The notes: a model not told the origin generated them from the sequence alone. DNA of 64,000 nt from Bacillus pseudomycoides (GCF_022811845.1 NZ_CP064266.1:3038001-3102000); one strand, 5' to 3'; numbered from the stretch's first letter, positions 51,501 to 59,925 are shown. Made by a program: numbers and translations.

Positions 51501-52610
51501 ATGAAGAAAGTTATTTTGCCGGTTTTAATGTCTGCAATGTTTGTAGTTCCTGCAGTATCACATGCAGAAAAACAAGAGAATGTGAAAAAAAATGCTCCAA
51601 AAGCAGCACAGACAATGCAACAAAGTGGTTGGGTAAAAGAGGGAGATACATGGTATTTCTATGATCAAAAAGGTATGAAGAAAATAGGTTGGCTACAAGA
51701 TGGTGGAAAATGGTACTATTTTGATGGAAATGGAAAAATGAAAACAGGTTATATTCAAGATCGAGATGCAGGTTACTTATTAGGAAAAGATGGTGCCATG
51801 TATTCAAATAAAGGTTGGGTTCAGTATGAGGGAGATTGGTATTACGTTCAACAAGGCGGAATTTTACATTATGGTACACTTGAGTATAATGGTAAAACAT
51901 ACTTCTTGAATCCAGATAACGGAAAAATGTGGAAGAATAATTGGGTAGGTGCATACCCTGATGGTAACTATTTCCTTGCGGATGGATCAATGGCAACAGG
52001 TTGGAATTTAATTGATAATCAGTGGCATTACTTCGGAAACGGGGCTGCGTATAATGGTTGGCTAAGCTATAAAGGAAGCTGGTATTACTTTGTTGGTGCT
52101 AAGATGCAAACAGGTTGGGTACAAGATAATGGGAAATGGTACTATCTGAATGCAGATGGCACAATGAAAGCAGGAGGCTTGGAACAAGGAAAAGGTTGGT
52201 TAAATGATGGAGGAAAGCGTTATCTCTTTGGTATGGATGGTGCCATGCTGACAGGAAAAGTGTATGAAGGTGGGATTTCATGGTACTTCAATGCAGATGG
52301 ATCAATGGTAACAGGGTGGAAACAACTGAACGGTTATTGGTATTACTTTGATGAGAAGAATGGTACAAGTACACAAGAATGGCTTAGTTATAATGGAAAG
52401 TGGTATTATTTTGTTGATGTTATGCAAACAGGCTGGATAGAAGTTAGAGGCACATGGTACTACATGAATGCAGATGGAGCAATGAAAACAGGTTGGGTAC
52501 AAGATAATGGAAAGTGGTATTATTTACAATCTAACGGTGCTATGGCAATAGGTAAACATTTTATTGATGGCAAATGGTATTCATTTAAAGATAATGGCGT
52601 TATGATGTAA
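51501..52610 (+). CDS. secreted protein made of cell-wall-binding repeats (CW_binding_1 type)
   Basis: A 369-residue exported protein. A signal peptide (MKKVILPVLMSAMFVVPAVS, cleavage after SHA) is followed by about 16 repeats of roughly 20 residues with the pattern GW...GKWYYF...G.M.TG. These are the aromatic choline- or sugar-binding repeats of clostridial toxins and pneumococcal LytA. No catalytic domain is present; the repeats fill the whole mature protein. ATG 51501 lies 9 bp after AGGTG. It may bind wall polysaccharide or secondary polymers at the surface. Confidence 0.88.
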   Translation: MKKVILPVLMSAMFVVPAVSHAEKQENVKKNAPKAAQTMQQSGWVKEGDTWYFYDQKGMKKIGWLQDGGKWYYFDGNGKMKTGYIQDRDAGYLLGKDGAMYSNKGWVQYEGDWYYVQQGGILHYGTLEYNGKTYFLNPDNGKMWKNNWVGAYPDGNYFLADGSMATGWNLIDNQWHYFGNGAAYNGWLSYKGSWYYFVGAKMQTGWVQDNGKWYYLNADGTMKAGGLEQGKGWLNDGGKRYLFGMDGAMLTGKVYEGGISWYFNADGSMVTGWKQLNGYWYYFDEKNGTSTQEWLSYNGKWYYFVDVMQTGWIEVRGTWYYMNADGAMKTGWVQDNGKWYYLQSNGAMAIGKHFIDGKWYSFKDNGVMM

Positions 52611-52700
52611 AGATAACATTTTAACTCTCTTAAAAGATTTTAAGAAGTAAATATGGCGGCTAAAATGTTATCCAAACTAAAAAAGTGAAAATATAAAAAA

Positions 52701-52747
52701 GAAAAGGTGACACACAGTATATATCACTTATGCGTGTCACCTTTTTT
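52701..52747. terminator. bidirectional terminator
   Basis: AAAAGGTGACAC and GTGTCACCTTTT arms with a long loop and T-tracts on both strands, between the convergent repeat-protein and HD-domain genes. Confidence 0.85.
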
Positions 52748-52787
52748 GATTTGAGTTTCTATAAAAAGGGATGTGAAACAATTGGTG

Positions 52788-53390
52788 TTACTGTTTACAT
52801 GCCTCAACATCAATGCCAGCAGCAATTAATTTCTTTTCGCCTTCCTGTTCAATAATTTTTTGTAATTTTGATAGGAATGAATCAAAGTCAGTATGTTTTG
52901 CAACTTGGAATGTCATTTTATGTTCAATTGGAAGCCACGTATCGATGTCAGCTTCGTTATGCTGAATTTTAACTTCAAGTTTATCAAGAGCATTTGCCAC
53001 TTTTGCTTCGTACGTTTCTTTTGCTTCAAACTCCATCCATAAATCATAGAGCTCATTCCCAAGGGGACCTTCTAATGTATGTTTAATATTTAAAATGGCC
53101 TTTTGTTCATTTTCTTGTTTTTGTAATTGTAATTGTTCACTGTTCATTGTGTCAAAAGCAGGGATATCACCAGCTTCCGCTTCTACAAGGTCGTGGATAA
53201 TAACCATTTTTAATAGTTTCTCTATATTTACTTCTTGATCTAAATAAGGCTGAACTAAAATAGTCATAAGTGACATACGCCAAGTATGTTCAGCAACACT
53301 TTCCTGACGTCCGTTTGAAAGCCAGCTATGTCTCATTTCATATTTTAGTTTTTCTGCTAGTGCAATGACTTTTAAAATATTATGTTCCAT
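52788..53390 (-). CDS. HD-domain phosphohydrolase (YfbR/5'-nucleotidase-like)
   Basis: A 200-residue HD-domain protein. The metal ligands are in VAEHTWRMSLMT (His near residue 32), VIIHDLVEAEAGDIPAFD (HD near 68) and a later Asp in ANALDKLEVKIQH near 138. The layout fits YfbR-type 5'-deoxynucleotidases. ATG at 53388-53390 follows GGGGGAT; the longer reading has no ribosome-binding site. It lies alone, convergent with the repeat-protein gene. Confidence 0.87.
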   Translation of the reverse strand: MEHNILKVIALAEKLKYEMRHSWLSNGRQESVAEHTWRMSLMTILVQPYLDQEVNIEKLLKMVIIHDLVEAEAGDIPAFDTMNSEQLQLQKQENEQKAILNIKHTLEGPLGNELYDLWMEFEAKETYEAKVANALDKLEVKIQHNEADIDTWLPIEHKMTFQVAKHTDFDSFLSKLQKIIEQEGEKKLIAAGIDVEACKQ

Positions 53391-53570
53391 ATGGATCCCC
53401 CTCATATTGCTATAAGTTAATCTTAATATAAAAATAGAATGTGTCAATTTTACGTTTTATTGACTAATAATTCGGAAATATTATAAAATATTTTTATAAT
53501 ATTTTTTTATTTTTATAAAAGAGAAAGAAGAAGTTGAAATTGCAAAAATGTTGAGTGGGAGTGAATATAA

Positions 53571-54470
53571 ATGTACCAACAGACGGCAATTCATGCATTA
53601 GATCTTTTGAAAAACATTGCAAATGGAACAAGAAATATCCAGAAAGTAGAAGAGGAATGTAGAAAAATAGAAAGAGAGTTCCATGTGACGTATGAAGAAT
53701 TGATGGACTTATATAATAAAATGATAGCTTTTCAAAGAGATATTGAAAAAATGGGTGGTTTATTTGCATACGAACAATCTCAAATGATGTGGTTGAAATC
53801 TGAATTAGAACTTTTATATGTTACATACCAATTTTGTCAGCAGTATAATTTAAATATTGCAGGTACTTCAAAGGCAATTAGTAAGGAGAATTTGCAATTA
53901 TTTCCGAAAACAGAAAGTCAACTACAGAATACATATTATAAGTTGAAAAACAAAGAGCTATCATTTGAAAATATTAAAAAGGGAAAGCCAGGACGTAAGA
54001 AAAAACATGAATCAGAACAGTATGTGAATGAGAAGGAAGTAGAAAGTGTAGTGGTTCAAAGTGAAAAGACAGAAGTAAATCTAGTTACTATATTATCAGG
54101 GATTGTCGATAATTTTGAAACAATTGGTGCAGAGGGGAAAAAACAAGAATTATATCAATTTATGGAAGGGATTTATAAACTTTCGAGTATGGCGGTTGGG
54201 CATATAAAGGAAGATAATACACAAGATATACAGAAAGAGCTTCAAAATCTTCGTGCTGAAAACGAGAGATTAAGGCAGGAAAAAGATGAGCTTATTTCTA
54301 GTATGAGCGAAATGACAAATCAAATGAATCGATTTATTGAGAGTTCAGATATTGATCAAATTCGAACATTACCGTCTTTTGTGAATATGTGTAAGCAATA
54401 TTTGGAGAAAAACAAATATCAGTATGACAAAATGGATACAAAAGAACAAATAGTACCTATGAAACAATGA
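53571..54470 (+). CDS. hypothetical coiled-coil protein with AT-hook-like motif
   Basis: A 299-residue protein I do not recognise. The N-terminal 125 residues are helical. A basic motif KKGKPGRKKKHESE near residue 138 resembles an AT-hook. A second helical domain follows (about 165-215), then a coiled coil ELQNLRAENERLRQEKDELI near 223 and a short C-terminal domain. No membrane segment is present. The layout suggests a DNA-associated or scaffolding role, which is inference. GTGGGAGTG lies before the ATG, and a strong terminator directly follows. Confidence 0.75.
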   Translation: MYQQTAIHALDLLKNIANGTRNIQKVEEECRKIEREFHVTYEELMDLYNKMIAFQRDIEKMGGLFAYEQSQMMWLKSELELLYVTYQFCQQYNLNIAGTSKAISKENLQLFPKTESQLQNTYYKLKNKELSFENIKKGKPGRKKKHESEQYVNEKEVESVVVQSEKTEVNLVTILSGIVDNFETIGAEGKKQELYQFMEGIYKLSSMAVGHIKEDNTQDIQKELQNLRAENERLRQEKDELISSMSEMTNQMNRFIESSDIDQIRTLPSFVNMCKQYLEKNKYQYDKMDTKEQIVPMKQ

Positions 54471-54528
54471 GAGCTACTTTCTATTGGTTTTTATGAAGCT
54501 GATAGAAAGTAGCTCTATTATTTTTATG
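54470..54528 (+). terminator. terminator after the coiled-coil gene
   Basis: Fifteen-base arms AGAGCTACTTTCTAT and ATAGAAAGTAGCTCT, followed by ATTATTTTTATG. Confidence 0.9.
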
Positions 54529-54569
54529 TTAGAATCAAGAAAACTTACAAATTAAGAGGAGAAGTTAAT

Positions 54570-54941
54570 ATGAACCAACAATTACATCCACGCGTCGGTG
54601 TCGGGGCATTTATTTTAAACGGGCAGGGCGAGTTATTGCTTGTACAGCGAAAGAAGGCACCGGAGCAAGGGCACTGGAGTCTTCCTGGTGGAAAAGTAGA
54701 ATGGATGGAAACAGCGGAAGATACAGTTGTTAGGGAAATTGAAGAAGAGGTAGGACTAGAGATCGAACTCACGTCGTTATTATGTGTGACGAATCACATT
54801 TTACCTGATGAAGAAGCGCATTGGGTATGTCCGACGTATATTGCAAAAGTAACTAATGGGATGGCAGAAAATCTGGAACAACATGCTATTAGTAAGATTG
54901 GCTGGTTTTCATTAGATCGTCTTCCAGAACCACTAACCTAA
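54570..54941 (+). CDS. NUDIX hydrolase, C-terminus cut by a nonsense codon
   Basis: A 123-residue NUDIX protein. GGKVEWMETAEDTVVREI with following EEEVGLEIE is the NUDIX box at about residues 36-60. After LPEPLT the frame meets TAA (54939-54941) and then continues open for 13 codons as TLQNALKEYEKLK before a second stop at 54981-54983. This tail resembles the usual end of such proteins, so CAA to TAA is a likely change. The catalytic part is intact and the enzyme may still work. AAGAGGAG precedes the ATG. Confidence 0.88.
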   Translation: MNQQLHPRVGVGAFILNGQGELLLVQRKKAPEQGHWSLPGGKVEWMETAEDTVVREIEEEVGLEIELTSLLCVTNHILPDEEAHWVCPTYIAKVTNGMAENLEQHAISKIGWFSLDRLPEPLT

Positions 54942-55059
54942 ACTTTACAAAATGCTTTGAAAGAATATGAGAAACTGAAATAAGTATATGAGAATAAGTT
55001 GTTATTAAGAGACGAGAAAGGAATAGCTGCTGTTATTAGCAGTGAAATAAATGTAGTCG

Positions 55060-55091
55060 GGCTATCTTGCTATAAAGATAGCCTATTTTCA
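55060..55091 (+). terminator. terminator before the alaX gene
   Basis: GGCTATCTT and AAGATAGCC arms with a GCTAT loop and TATTTTC tail. The bases from 54984 to 55059 hold no recognisable gene. Confidence 0.78.
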
Positions 55092-55183
55092 TTAATTAAA
55101 ACAAAATTCAGAATTTTGTTGACTGTACATTTGTTTCTTTTTATATTAGTAGGTATAACAATAACTACTAAAGGGGTGGGAAT

Positions 55184-55897
55184 ATGACAGAGGCATTATT
55201 TTTACAGGATGTGTATAGGAAAAGTTGTCAAACGGAGATAACGAAAGTTGATGGAGAGCGAGTATTTGTAAACGAAACTATATTTTATCCAACTGGTGGA
55301 GGTCAGGAGTGTGATACAGGTGTATTTACACAAGGTGAACATACTTTCGAAGTTGTAAAAGTAAAGAAAGAGAAAGGTGAGATTGTTCACTATGTGAAAG
55401 ACAGTATGAATCTTAAGCTTGGCTCAGTTCAGCTAGAAATTGATTGGGAGCGCCGTCATAACTTAATGCGTCACCATTCTTTACTACACCTTATTGGAGC
55501 AGTGGTATATGAAAAGTACGGTGCATTATGTACAGGAAATCAAATATATCCTGATAAAGCGCGTATTGACTTTAATGAATTACAAGAGTTAACGAATGAA
55601 CAAGTGGCTGAAATTGAAAGAGAGACAAATCACTTAATCCAGCAAAATAAAGAAATTTCTACTAGATTTATAAACCGCGAAGAAGCAGAAAACTCCACAG
55701 GAATGATTAAAACAGCAATCAATCTTCTACCACCTACTATTCAAGAAATTCGTATTGTAACCATTCAAGATATTGATGAGCAAGCATGCGGAGGGATGCA
55801 TGTAAAACATACAAATGATATTGGTACTCTTGTTATAGATAAAGTAAAAAGTAAAGGAAAGCAAAATCGTCGTTTTGAAGTACGCGCTGTCATGTAA
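55184..55897 (+). CDS. alanyl-tRNA editing protein (AlaX type)
   Basis: A 237-residue trans-editing enzyme that removes wrong amino acids, mainly Ser, from tRNA-Ala. YPTGGGQECDTG near residue 36 is the AlaRS-like beta-barrel block. MRHHSLLHLIGAVVYEKYG near 97 holds the HxxxH zinc motif, and DEQACGGMHVKHTNDIG near 203 the second zinc site with Cys and His. The barrel plus editing domain matches the AlaX-M class. AAAGGGGTGGG precedes the ATG. Confidence 0.92.
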   Translation: MTEALFLQDVYRKSCQTEITKVDGERVFVNETIFYPTGGGQECDTGVFTQGEHTFEVVKVKKEKGEIVHYVKDSMNLKLGSVQLEIDWERRHNLMRHHSLLHLIGAVVYEKYGALCTGNQIYPDKARIDFNELQELTNEQVAEIERETNHLIQQNKEISTRFINREEAENSTGMIKTAINLLPPTIQEIRIVTIQDIDEQACGGMHVKHTNDIGTLVIDKVKSKGKQNRRFEVRAVM

Positions 55898-55932
55898 ATA
55901 CAAATAGAGGTAAATTGAAGTGAGGGATTACA

Positions 55933-56763
55933 ATGGATGAAATTATGAAAGAATTACAAAAATTAGGTTTTTCGCAATATGAATGCAAAGCATACATCGG
56001 TTTATTAAAGCATTATCCGGCAACGGGATATGAAATTAGTAAGCAAACGGGAGTACCACGTTCTATGATTTATGAAGTACTTGGTAAATTAATGGATAAA
56101 GGTGCAGCACATTTAGTACCTTCAGAACCAGTTAAATATGTCCCTGTATCGGCAACGGAATTAATGAAACGCATGAAAAAGGATTTTGAAAAGTCATTTG
56201 ACTTTCTTGATCGGAAGTTAAATTGCTTGGAGCAGGAGCGTCAAGTGGATGTAATCTCTCATATTCGCACTGATAAACAAATTTTGAAGGAAATAGGTAA
56301 CATTATTGAGCGGGCAGAGGAAGAATTATGGATTTCTGTATGGGAACAACAAGTGACCGAGCTGGAGTCCCTTATTCATAAAAAGGAACAAGACGGTGTA
56401 CATGTTTTTTCAATCCTTTTTGGGGCACCTCAAACAAAAATTGGAACAACATTTCACCATAATTACATGACGCCAGATGTCGTGAAAGAGCGAATGGGGG
56501 GGCATTTAACAGTTGTTGCACGCGATGGGAAAGAGGTGCTGATTGCCAATTTTTTAGATCATAGTACATCGTGGGCTGTAACAACGTATGATCCAGCATT
56601 AGTGCTTGTCGCAACAGAATATGTTCGTCATGATATTATGGTCGAAGAAATTACACAGGAATTTGGTCCGGATAAACTAGATGCACTATGGCGTGGTAAT
56701 GCAGATTTAGTTCACGTTGTAACGGGTAAACGCTTGATGCACGAAACGAAGGGGGAAGAGTGA
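55933..56763 (+). CDS. TrmB-family transcriptional regulator
   Basis: A 276-residue regulator. The N-terminal winged helix reads LGFSQYECKAYIGLLKHYPA and SKQTGVPRSMIYEVLGKL (about residues 11-55), the TrmB type. A coiled stretch (70-100) and a ligand-binding domain follow. It starts the operon with the AzlCD-like genes, and its stop overlaps the next ATG (TGATG), so it probably controls that exporter. GTGAGGGATT precedes the ATG. Confidence 0.9.
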   Translation: MDEIMKELQKLGFSQYECKAYIGLLKHYPATGYEISKQTGVPRSMIYEVLGKLMDKGAAHLVPSEPVKYVPVSATELMKRMKKDFEKSFDFLDRKLNCLEQERQVDVISHIRTDKQILKEIGNIIERAEEELWISVWEQQVTELESLIHKKEQDGVHVFSILFGAPQTKIGTTFHHNYMTPDVVKERMGGHLTVVARDGKEVLIANFLDHSTSWAVTTYDPALVLVATEYVRHDIMVEEITQEFGPDKLDALWRGNADLVHVVTGKRLMHETKGEE

Positions 56764-57488
56764 TGGCAAGGGCTGAAGCACAGATGACAATGCACGGAAA
56801 TGAAACATTTCAGCAAGGAGTGAAAGACTGTTTACCAACTGTACTAGGTTATTTAAGTATTGGTATCGCAGCTGGTGTAATTGAAAAAACAGCAGGGTTT
56901 TCGTTAGCAGAAATTGCGCTCATGTCTACTTTGATTTATGCCGGGTCCTCACAATTTATACTCGCTGGTATGTTTGCGGCTGGAGCACCTGCATCTGCAA
57001 TTATTTTCACCGTATTTTTTGTTAATTTACGTCATTTATTAATGAGTGCTGCACTGGCACCATATTTAATGAAAGTCCCTTTCTTGAAAAATATGATTAT
57101 TGGTTCGCAAATTACAGATGAAACGTTTGGTCTTGCAGTTCAGCAAGCATCAAAAAAGCAATATTTAAGTGAGAGATGGATGCTTGGATTAAATGTGACA
57201 GCATATTTAAACTGGATCATTGCAAATATCATCGGTGGTGTTTTTGGTGAATGGATACCAAATCCTCATACGTATGGCATGGATTATGCACTACCAGCTA
57301 TGTTTATTGGTTTATTTGTATTGCAGTTAATGAGTAGTCATCCAAAGATAGCAATTCATCTTAGTGTTGCGATTGTAGCTATTGTAATCGCATATAGCAT
57401 GCACTTTTTCGTTCCTGCAAGCGTAGCAGTTATTATTGCAACACTTACAGCAGCAACAATAGGGGTGGTGATTGAAAAATGGAAGTAA
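56763..57488 (+). CDS. azlC: AzlC-family branched-chain amino acid exporter subunit
   Basis: A 241-residue membrane protein with about seven helices, the AzlC/YgaZ type. ALMSTLIYAGSSQFILAGMF near residue 60 and FFVNLRHLLMSAALAPYL near 90 are the conserved family blocks. With AzlD it exports branched-chain or similar amino acids. ATG 56763 overlaps the regulator stop; a GTG one codon upstream is an alternative. The 3' end overlaps azlD by 10 bp. Confidence 0.9.
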   Translation: MARAEAQMTMHGNETFQQGVKDCLPTVLGYLSIGIAAGVIEKTAGFSLAEIALMSTLIYAGSSQFILAGMFAAGAPASAIIFTVFFVNLRHLLMSAALAPYLMKVPFLKNMIIGSQITDETFGLAVQQASKKQYLSERWMLGLNVTAYLNWIIANIIGGVFGEWIPNPHTYGMDYALPAMFIGLFVLQLMSSHPKIAIHLSVAIVAIVIAYSMHFFVPASVAVIIATLTAATIGVVIEKWK

Positions 57489-57790
57489 GACTAGATGTGT
57501 TATTGCTCTTAATTGGTGCAGGGGTAGTTACTTTAATTCCGCGCTTATTACCTCTCATTGTATTTAGTAAAATACAAATTCCAGATTGGGGGCTAAAGTG
57601 GTTAAGTTATATACCAATTGCTATATTGGCAGCGCTCCTTGCCGAAGTACTCTTTATGAATAAAACGATGCAATGGGATTATATCATTGCGGCCATTCCG
57701 ACATTTTTTGTTGCGATCTATACACGTAGTTTATTAGGGACCGTGTTAACTGGGGTGATTGTGATTATTTTGTTACGTTTATTTTTATAG
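57479..57790 (+). CDS. azlD: AzlD-family small exporter subunit
   Basis: A 103-residue protein with four helices, the AzlD/YgaH partner of AzlC. VVTLIPRLLPLIVFSKIQIP near residue 17 and WLSYIPIAILAALLAEVLFM near 42 are the family pattern. It overlaps azlC, and the pair follows a TrmB regulator, unlike B. subtilis, where an Lrp-like regulator AzlB heads the operon. Confidence 0.9.
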   Translation: MEVRLDVLLLLIGAGVVTLIPRLLPLIVFSKIQIPDWGLKWLSYIPIAILAALLAEVLFMNKTMQWDYIIAAIPTFFVAIYTRSLLGTVLTGVIVIILLRLFL

Positions 57791-57852
57791 CAAGGATTCT
57801 TCATGTACTATATCGAACAGTATAATATCACGAATATGATAGGAGTGGTGTT

Positions 57853-58023
57853 ATGCTCATTTTAACAATAGGTGTTATTCTGTTTACGTTGTTTATCTTC
57901 TTCATCATTGGCCTACTTACTTTTACAATGCTTGCTAATAAAGCAACTCCGCAAATTTACTACACACCTTGTAATTCCATGACAATGCAATCGTATAAAA
58001 AAAATAGAGGGAAGAGAAGTTGA
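57853..58023 (+). CDS. small membrane protein, 56 aa (DUF3951-like)
   Basis: ATG 57853 has AGGAGTGG at 57841-57848. The product MLILTIGVILFTLFIFFIIG continues LLTFTMLANKATPQIYYTPC and ends in a basic tail. One N-terminal membrane helix and the ANKATPQ-YYTP motif recall the DUF3951 family of B. cereus group proteins, from memory. The final codons form the left arm of the following terminator. Confidence 0.7.
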   Translation: MLILTIGVILFTLFIFFIIGLLTFTMLANKATPQIYYTPCNSMTMQSYKKNRGKRS

Positions 58024-58056
58024 TTTTAGACTTTTCTTCCCTCTATTTTTTGATTT
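57997..58056. terminator. bidirectional terminator overlapping the small gene's end
   Basis: AAAAAATAGAGGGAAGAGAAG pairs largely with CTTTTCTTCCCTCTATTTTTT around TTGATTTTAGA. The left arm lies inside the coding end of the small membrane protein. Confidence 0.88.
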
Positions 58057-58119
58057 TTAAAATTTGGATGGAGCGTAATCATTTTTAAGTGAACACATGG
58101 AAGGTTCTATAAAACAAAC

Positions 58120-58479
58120 CTACATGTTCGAAATACCTTGTAATAACATTCCAAAGAGTAGACTAATAAAAGAGAAAGCACCGACGGATACAGAAATGAT
58201 TCGGTTATTTTTCCATTCTTTTATGAAAACCATCAAACCTAAAATACAAAGAAAGTACCAGATTGGTAGAAAAATAAAATCGCTAACATTGTCAGGAAGT
58301 AGGGTATAAAAACTAGTTAAAACTAAAATCCAATGTCCAAGAAATAAAGTGATAACAACAAGGGAATGCCGATAAGGGCGGTTTACATATTTTTGATTTT
58401 TCAGAGTGATGAAAATGAAAGTTAATGTTATGAGAATGATTAGAAAAACGAAAGCAAGCAAAAGTAATGTAAATGTCAT
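58120..58479 (-). CDS. hypothetical membrane protein, 119 aa
   Basis: A 119-residue protein with four hydrophobic helices (about residues 1-26, 40-60, 67-87 and 95-115) and basic loops. I do not recognise the family. AAGGAGT precedes the ATG at 58479, and the hydrolase gene upstream ends 12 bp before it, so both are probably in one transcript. Confidence 0.7.
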   Translation of the reverse strand: MTFTLLLLAFVFLIILITLTFIFITLKNQKYVNRPYRHSLVVITLFLGHWILVLTSFYTLLPDNVSDFIFLPIWYFLCILGLMVFIKEWKNNRIISVSVGAFSFISLLFGMLLQGISNM

Positions 58480-58491
58480 ATTAAAACTCCT

Positions 58492-59097
58492 TTAATGCAT
58501 TTGTTTCATTATAGCTTTTTCAATAAATGAATCTATCATTTCATATGCTTGTCTTGTAGATTCTTCGTTATATTTTACAGTATAAGGATTTAGAAATCCA
58601 TGATCTCCTGGAAGCTGCTTTATATGTAGAAATGGGTTGTTTTGTTCTTGTAATGTTGTAATAAGAGAAGAAATTGAACAGTTCAATTCTATTTCTGGAA
58701 AAATTAAAAGAGTGGGACATGTTGGAATAATATAAGGATAGTCTCGTATGCGAGAGCCGTAGCAGCCAATAATAAAATGAACTTTTGGATTGTTACTGCA
58801 TAGCCAAGAGATGGTCGCACCAATACTAAAGCCTATGATCCCTATGTATGAATAGTCTTTTGAAAGTGTTTGAATCATTTCTTCAATTTTCTCTTTTCCA
58901 TGTTGAAATCCAACATTTTGCATAAAATGGAAGTAAGCTTTTTGTTCATCATCATAATGAAAAGGAGAATCTAGTTGTAAAAAATTCGGGCAGAAGATAT
59001 CAATCTGTGGTGAAGAAAACCTTGATATTATATCCTGCATATGTTCATTTATGCCGTATATCTCGTGAACAACAATAAGAGCTACTTTTTGATTCAT
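58492..59097 (-). CDS. dienelactone hydrolase family protein
   Basis: A 201-residue alpha/beta hydrolase of the dienelactone hydrolase type. VHEIYGINEHMQDIISRF near residue 10 is the usual DLH opening. IGIIGFSIGATISWL near 93 is the nucleophile elbow but carries Ser in GFSIGA where DLH often has Cys. The acid and His candidates are in GDHGFLNPYT near 165. It hydrolyses an ester or lactone; the substrate is unknown. It lies between a monooxygenase-like gene and a membrane protein gene, 12 bp from each. Confidence 0.87.
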   Translation of the reverse strand: MNQKVALIVVHEIYGINEHMQDIISRFSSPQIDIFCPNFLQLDSPFHYDDEQKAYFHFMQNVGFQHGKEKIEEMIQTLSKDYSYIGIIGFSIGATISWLCSNNPKVHFIIGCYGSRIRDYPYIIPTCPTLLIFPEIELNCSISSLITTLQEQNNPFLHIKQLPGDHGFLNPYTVKYNEESTRQAYEMIDSFIEKAIMKQMH

Positions 59098-59109
59098 AAG
59101 TTACACCCC

Positions 59110-59436
59110 CTACCTATGAAAAACATATTCTTTTTCAACAAGACAAATTCGCATATGGAATTGTTCATACCATTGTTCACGCCCTCTTTGTCTTGCTATA
59201 GTATGTGCTGCATTTTCTCTCCATTGTTTAATTGCTTCAAGTGACTCCCAATATGAAATTGTAATACCGAGACCAGATGCATCTCGTACGCTGTCAACGT
59301 TTATAAAGCCAGGTTGCTCTTTAGCGAGCTTTTCCATTTCTTCAGCGACATCGTTATAATCAGTCGTGTCTTGCGAAAGTTGGGAAGTGAATATAACTGC
59401 GTAATAAGGAGTGTTATGTTGTTTTTTCGTACCCAT
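59110..59436 (-). CDS. antibiotic biosynthesis monooxygenase (ABM) domain protein
   Basis: A 108-residue ferredoxin-like fold protein of the ABM family. EEMEKLAKEQPGFINVDSVR near residue 31 and ITISYWESLEAIKQWRENAA near 53 are the conserved segments; HTIARQRGREQWYEQFHMRI follows. Related proteins are heme-degrading or quinone-modifying enzymes, or uncharacterised. GGAGG precedes the ATG. It is the first gene of the small minus-strand operon ending at 58120. The gap 59437-59637 shows no gene. Confidence 0.87.
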   Translation of the reverse strand: MGTKKQHNTPYYAVIFTSQLSQDTTDYNDVAEEMEKLAKEQPGFINVDSVRDASGLGITISYWESLEAIKQWRENAAHTIARQRGREQWYEQFHMRICLVEKEYVFHR

Positions 59437-59635
59437 ACGATCCCTCCAAATGTAAATATGAATTGTATTGTAACATAAAGATTGAATAGTATGTCTTTTT
59501 AGTGTGAAAAATTTTAGGAAATATCATGTACCGTATTAGGATAGATGTTAAAAAAATAGAAATTCACGTTATTTGTGGAGTAATGCTCTAAATGGTTGGA
59601 AAGGAAAATTGGTGGCCTTCCATTTCATATAACAC

Positions 59636-59677
59636 AAAAGAAAAATCCCACTTCATGTAAAGCTGAAGTGGGATTGC
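59636..59677 (-). terminator. terminator of the sspH-like gene
   Basis: AATCCCACTTCA and TGAAGTGGGATT arms begin just after the minus-strand stop and are followed by TTTTC on that strand. Confidence 0.85.
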
Positions 59678-59857
59678 TTATAGTTCCTCTAGACTATTAA
59701 TTGGAACAGTTAATTCACGATTTGGGTTTGTTATATCATATATTCGGGCGGTTTCATTGCTTTCATCAACATGTTGAATCATAACAGGTAGGCCTTGAAA
59801 ACGAACATGCGCTTGTTCTGATGACTCGGACAGCTCTTTTGCACGTTGTACATTCAT
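59678..59857 (-). CDS. sspH: small acid-soluble spore protein H family
   Basis: A 59-residue protein reading MNVQRAKELSESSEQAHVRF, then QGLPVMIQHVDESNETARIY and NPNRELTVPINSLEEL. This is the SspH family of minor small acid-soluble spore proteins, made in the forespore and kept in the spore core. GGGAGG precedes the ATG at 59855-59857. Expression would be from a forespore (SigG-type) promoter, which I did not try to fix. It supports a spore-forming Bacillus host. Confidence 0.92.
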   Translation of the reverse strand: MNVQRAKELSESSEQAHVRFQGLPVMIQHVDESNETARIYDITNPNRELTVPINSLEEL

Positions 59858-59925
59858 TCTTACATTCCTCCCATCTCTATTATTGTTGCTTAAAGGGAGG
59901 AATAATATACCACTTTGGAGCCGGT

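Noticed and set aside
51251..51664. 137-codon ORF overlapping the repeat-protein start
   Set aside because: It overlaps the terminator hairpin, leader and signal peptide of the secreted protein in another frame and shows no protein-like features.
51600..52600. Regularly spaced repeats as a CRISPR array
   Set aside because: The periodicity is coding: about 60-base degenerate repeats keep one frame and encode GW/WYYF modules. No CRISPR array or cas gene was seen in the window.
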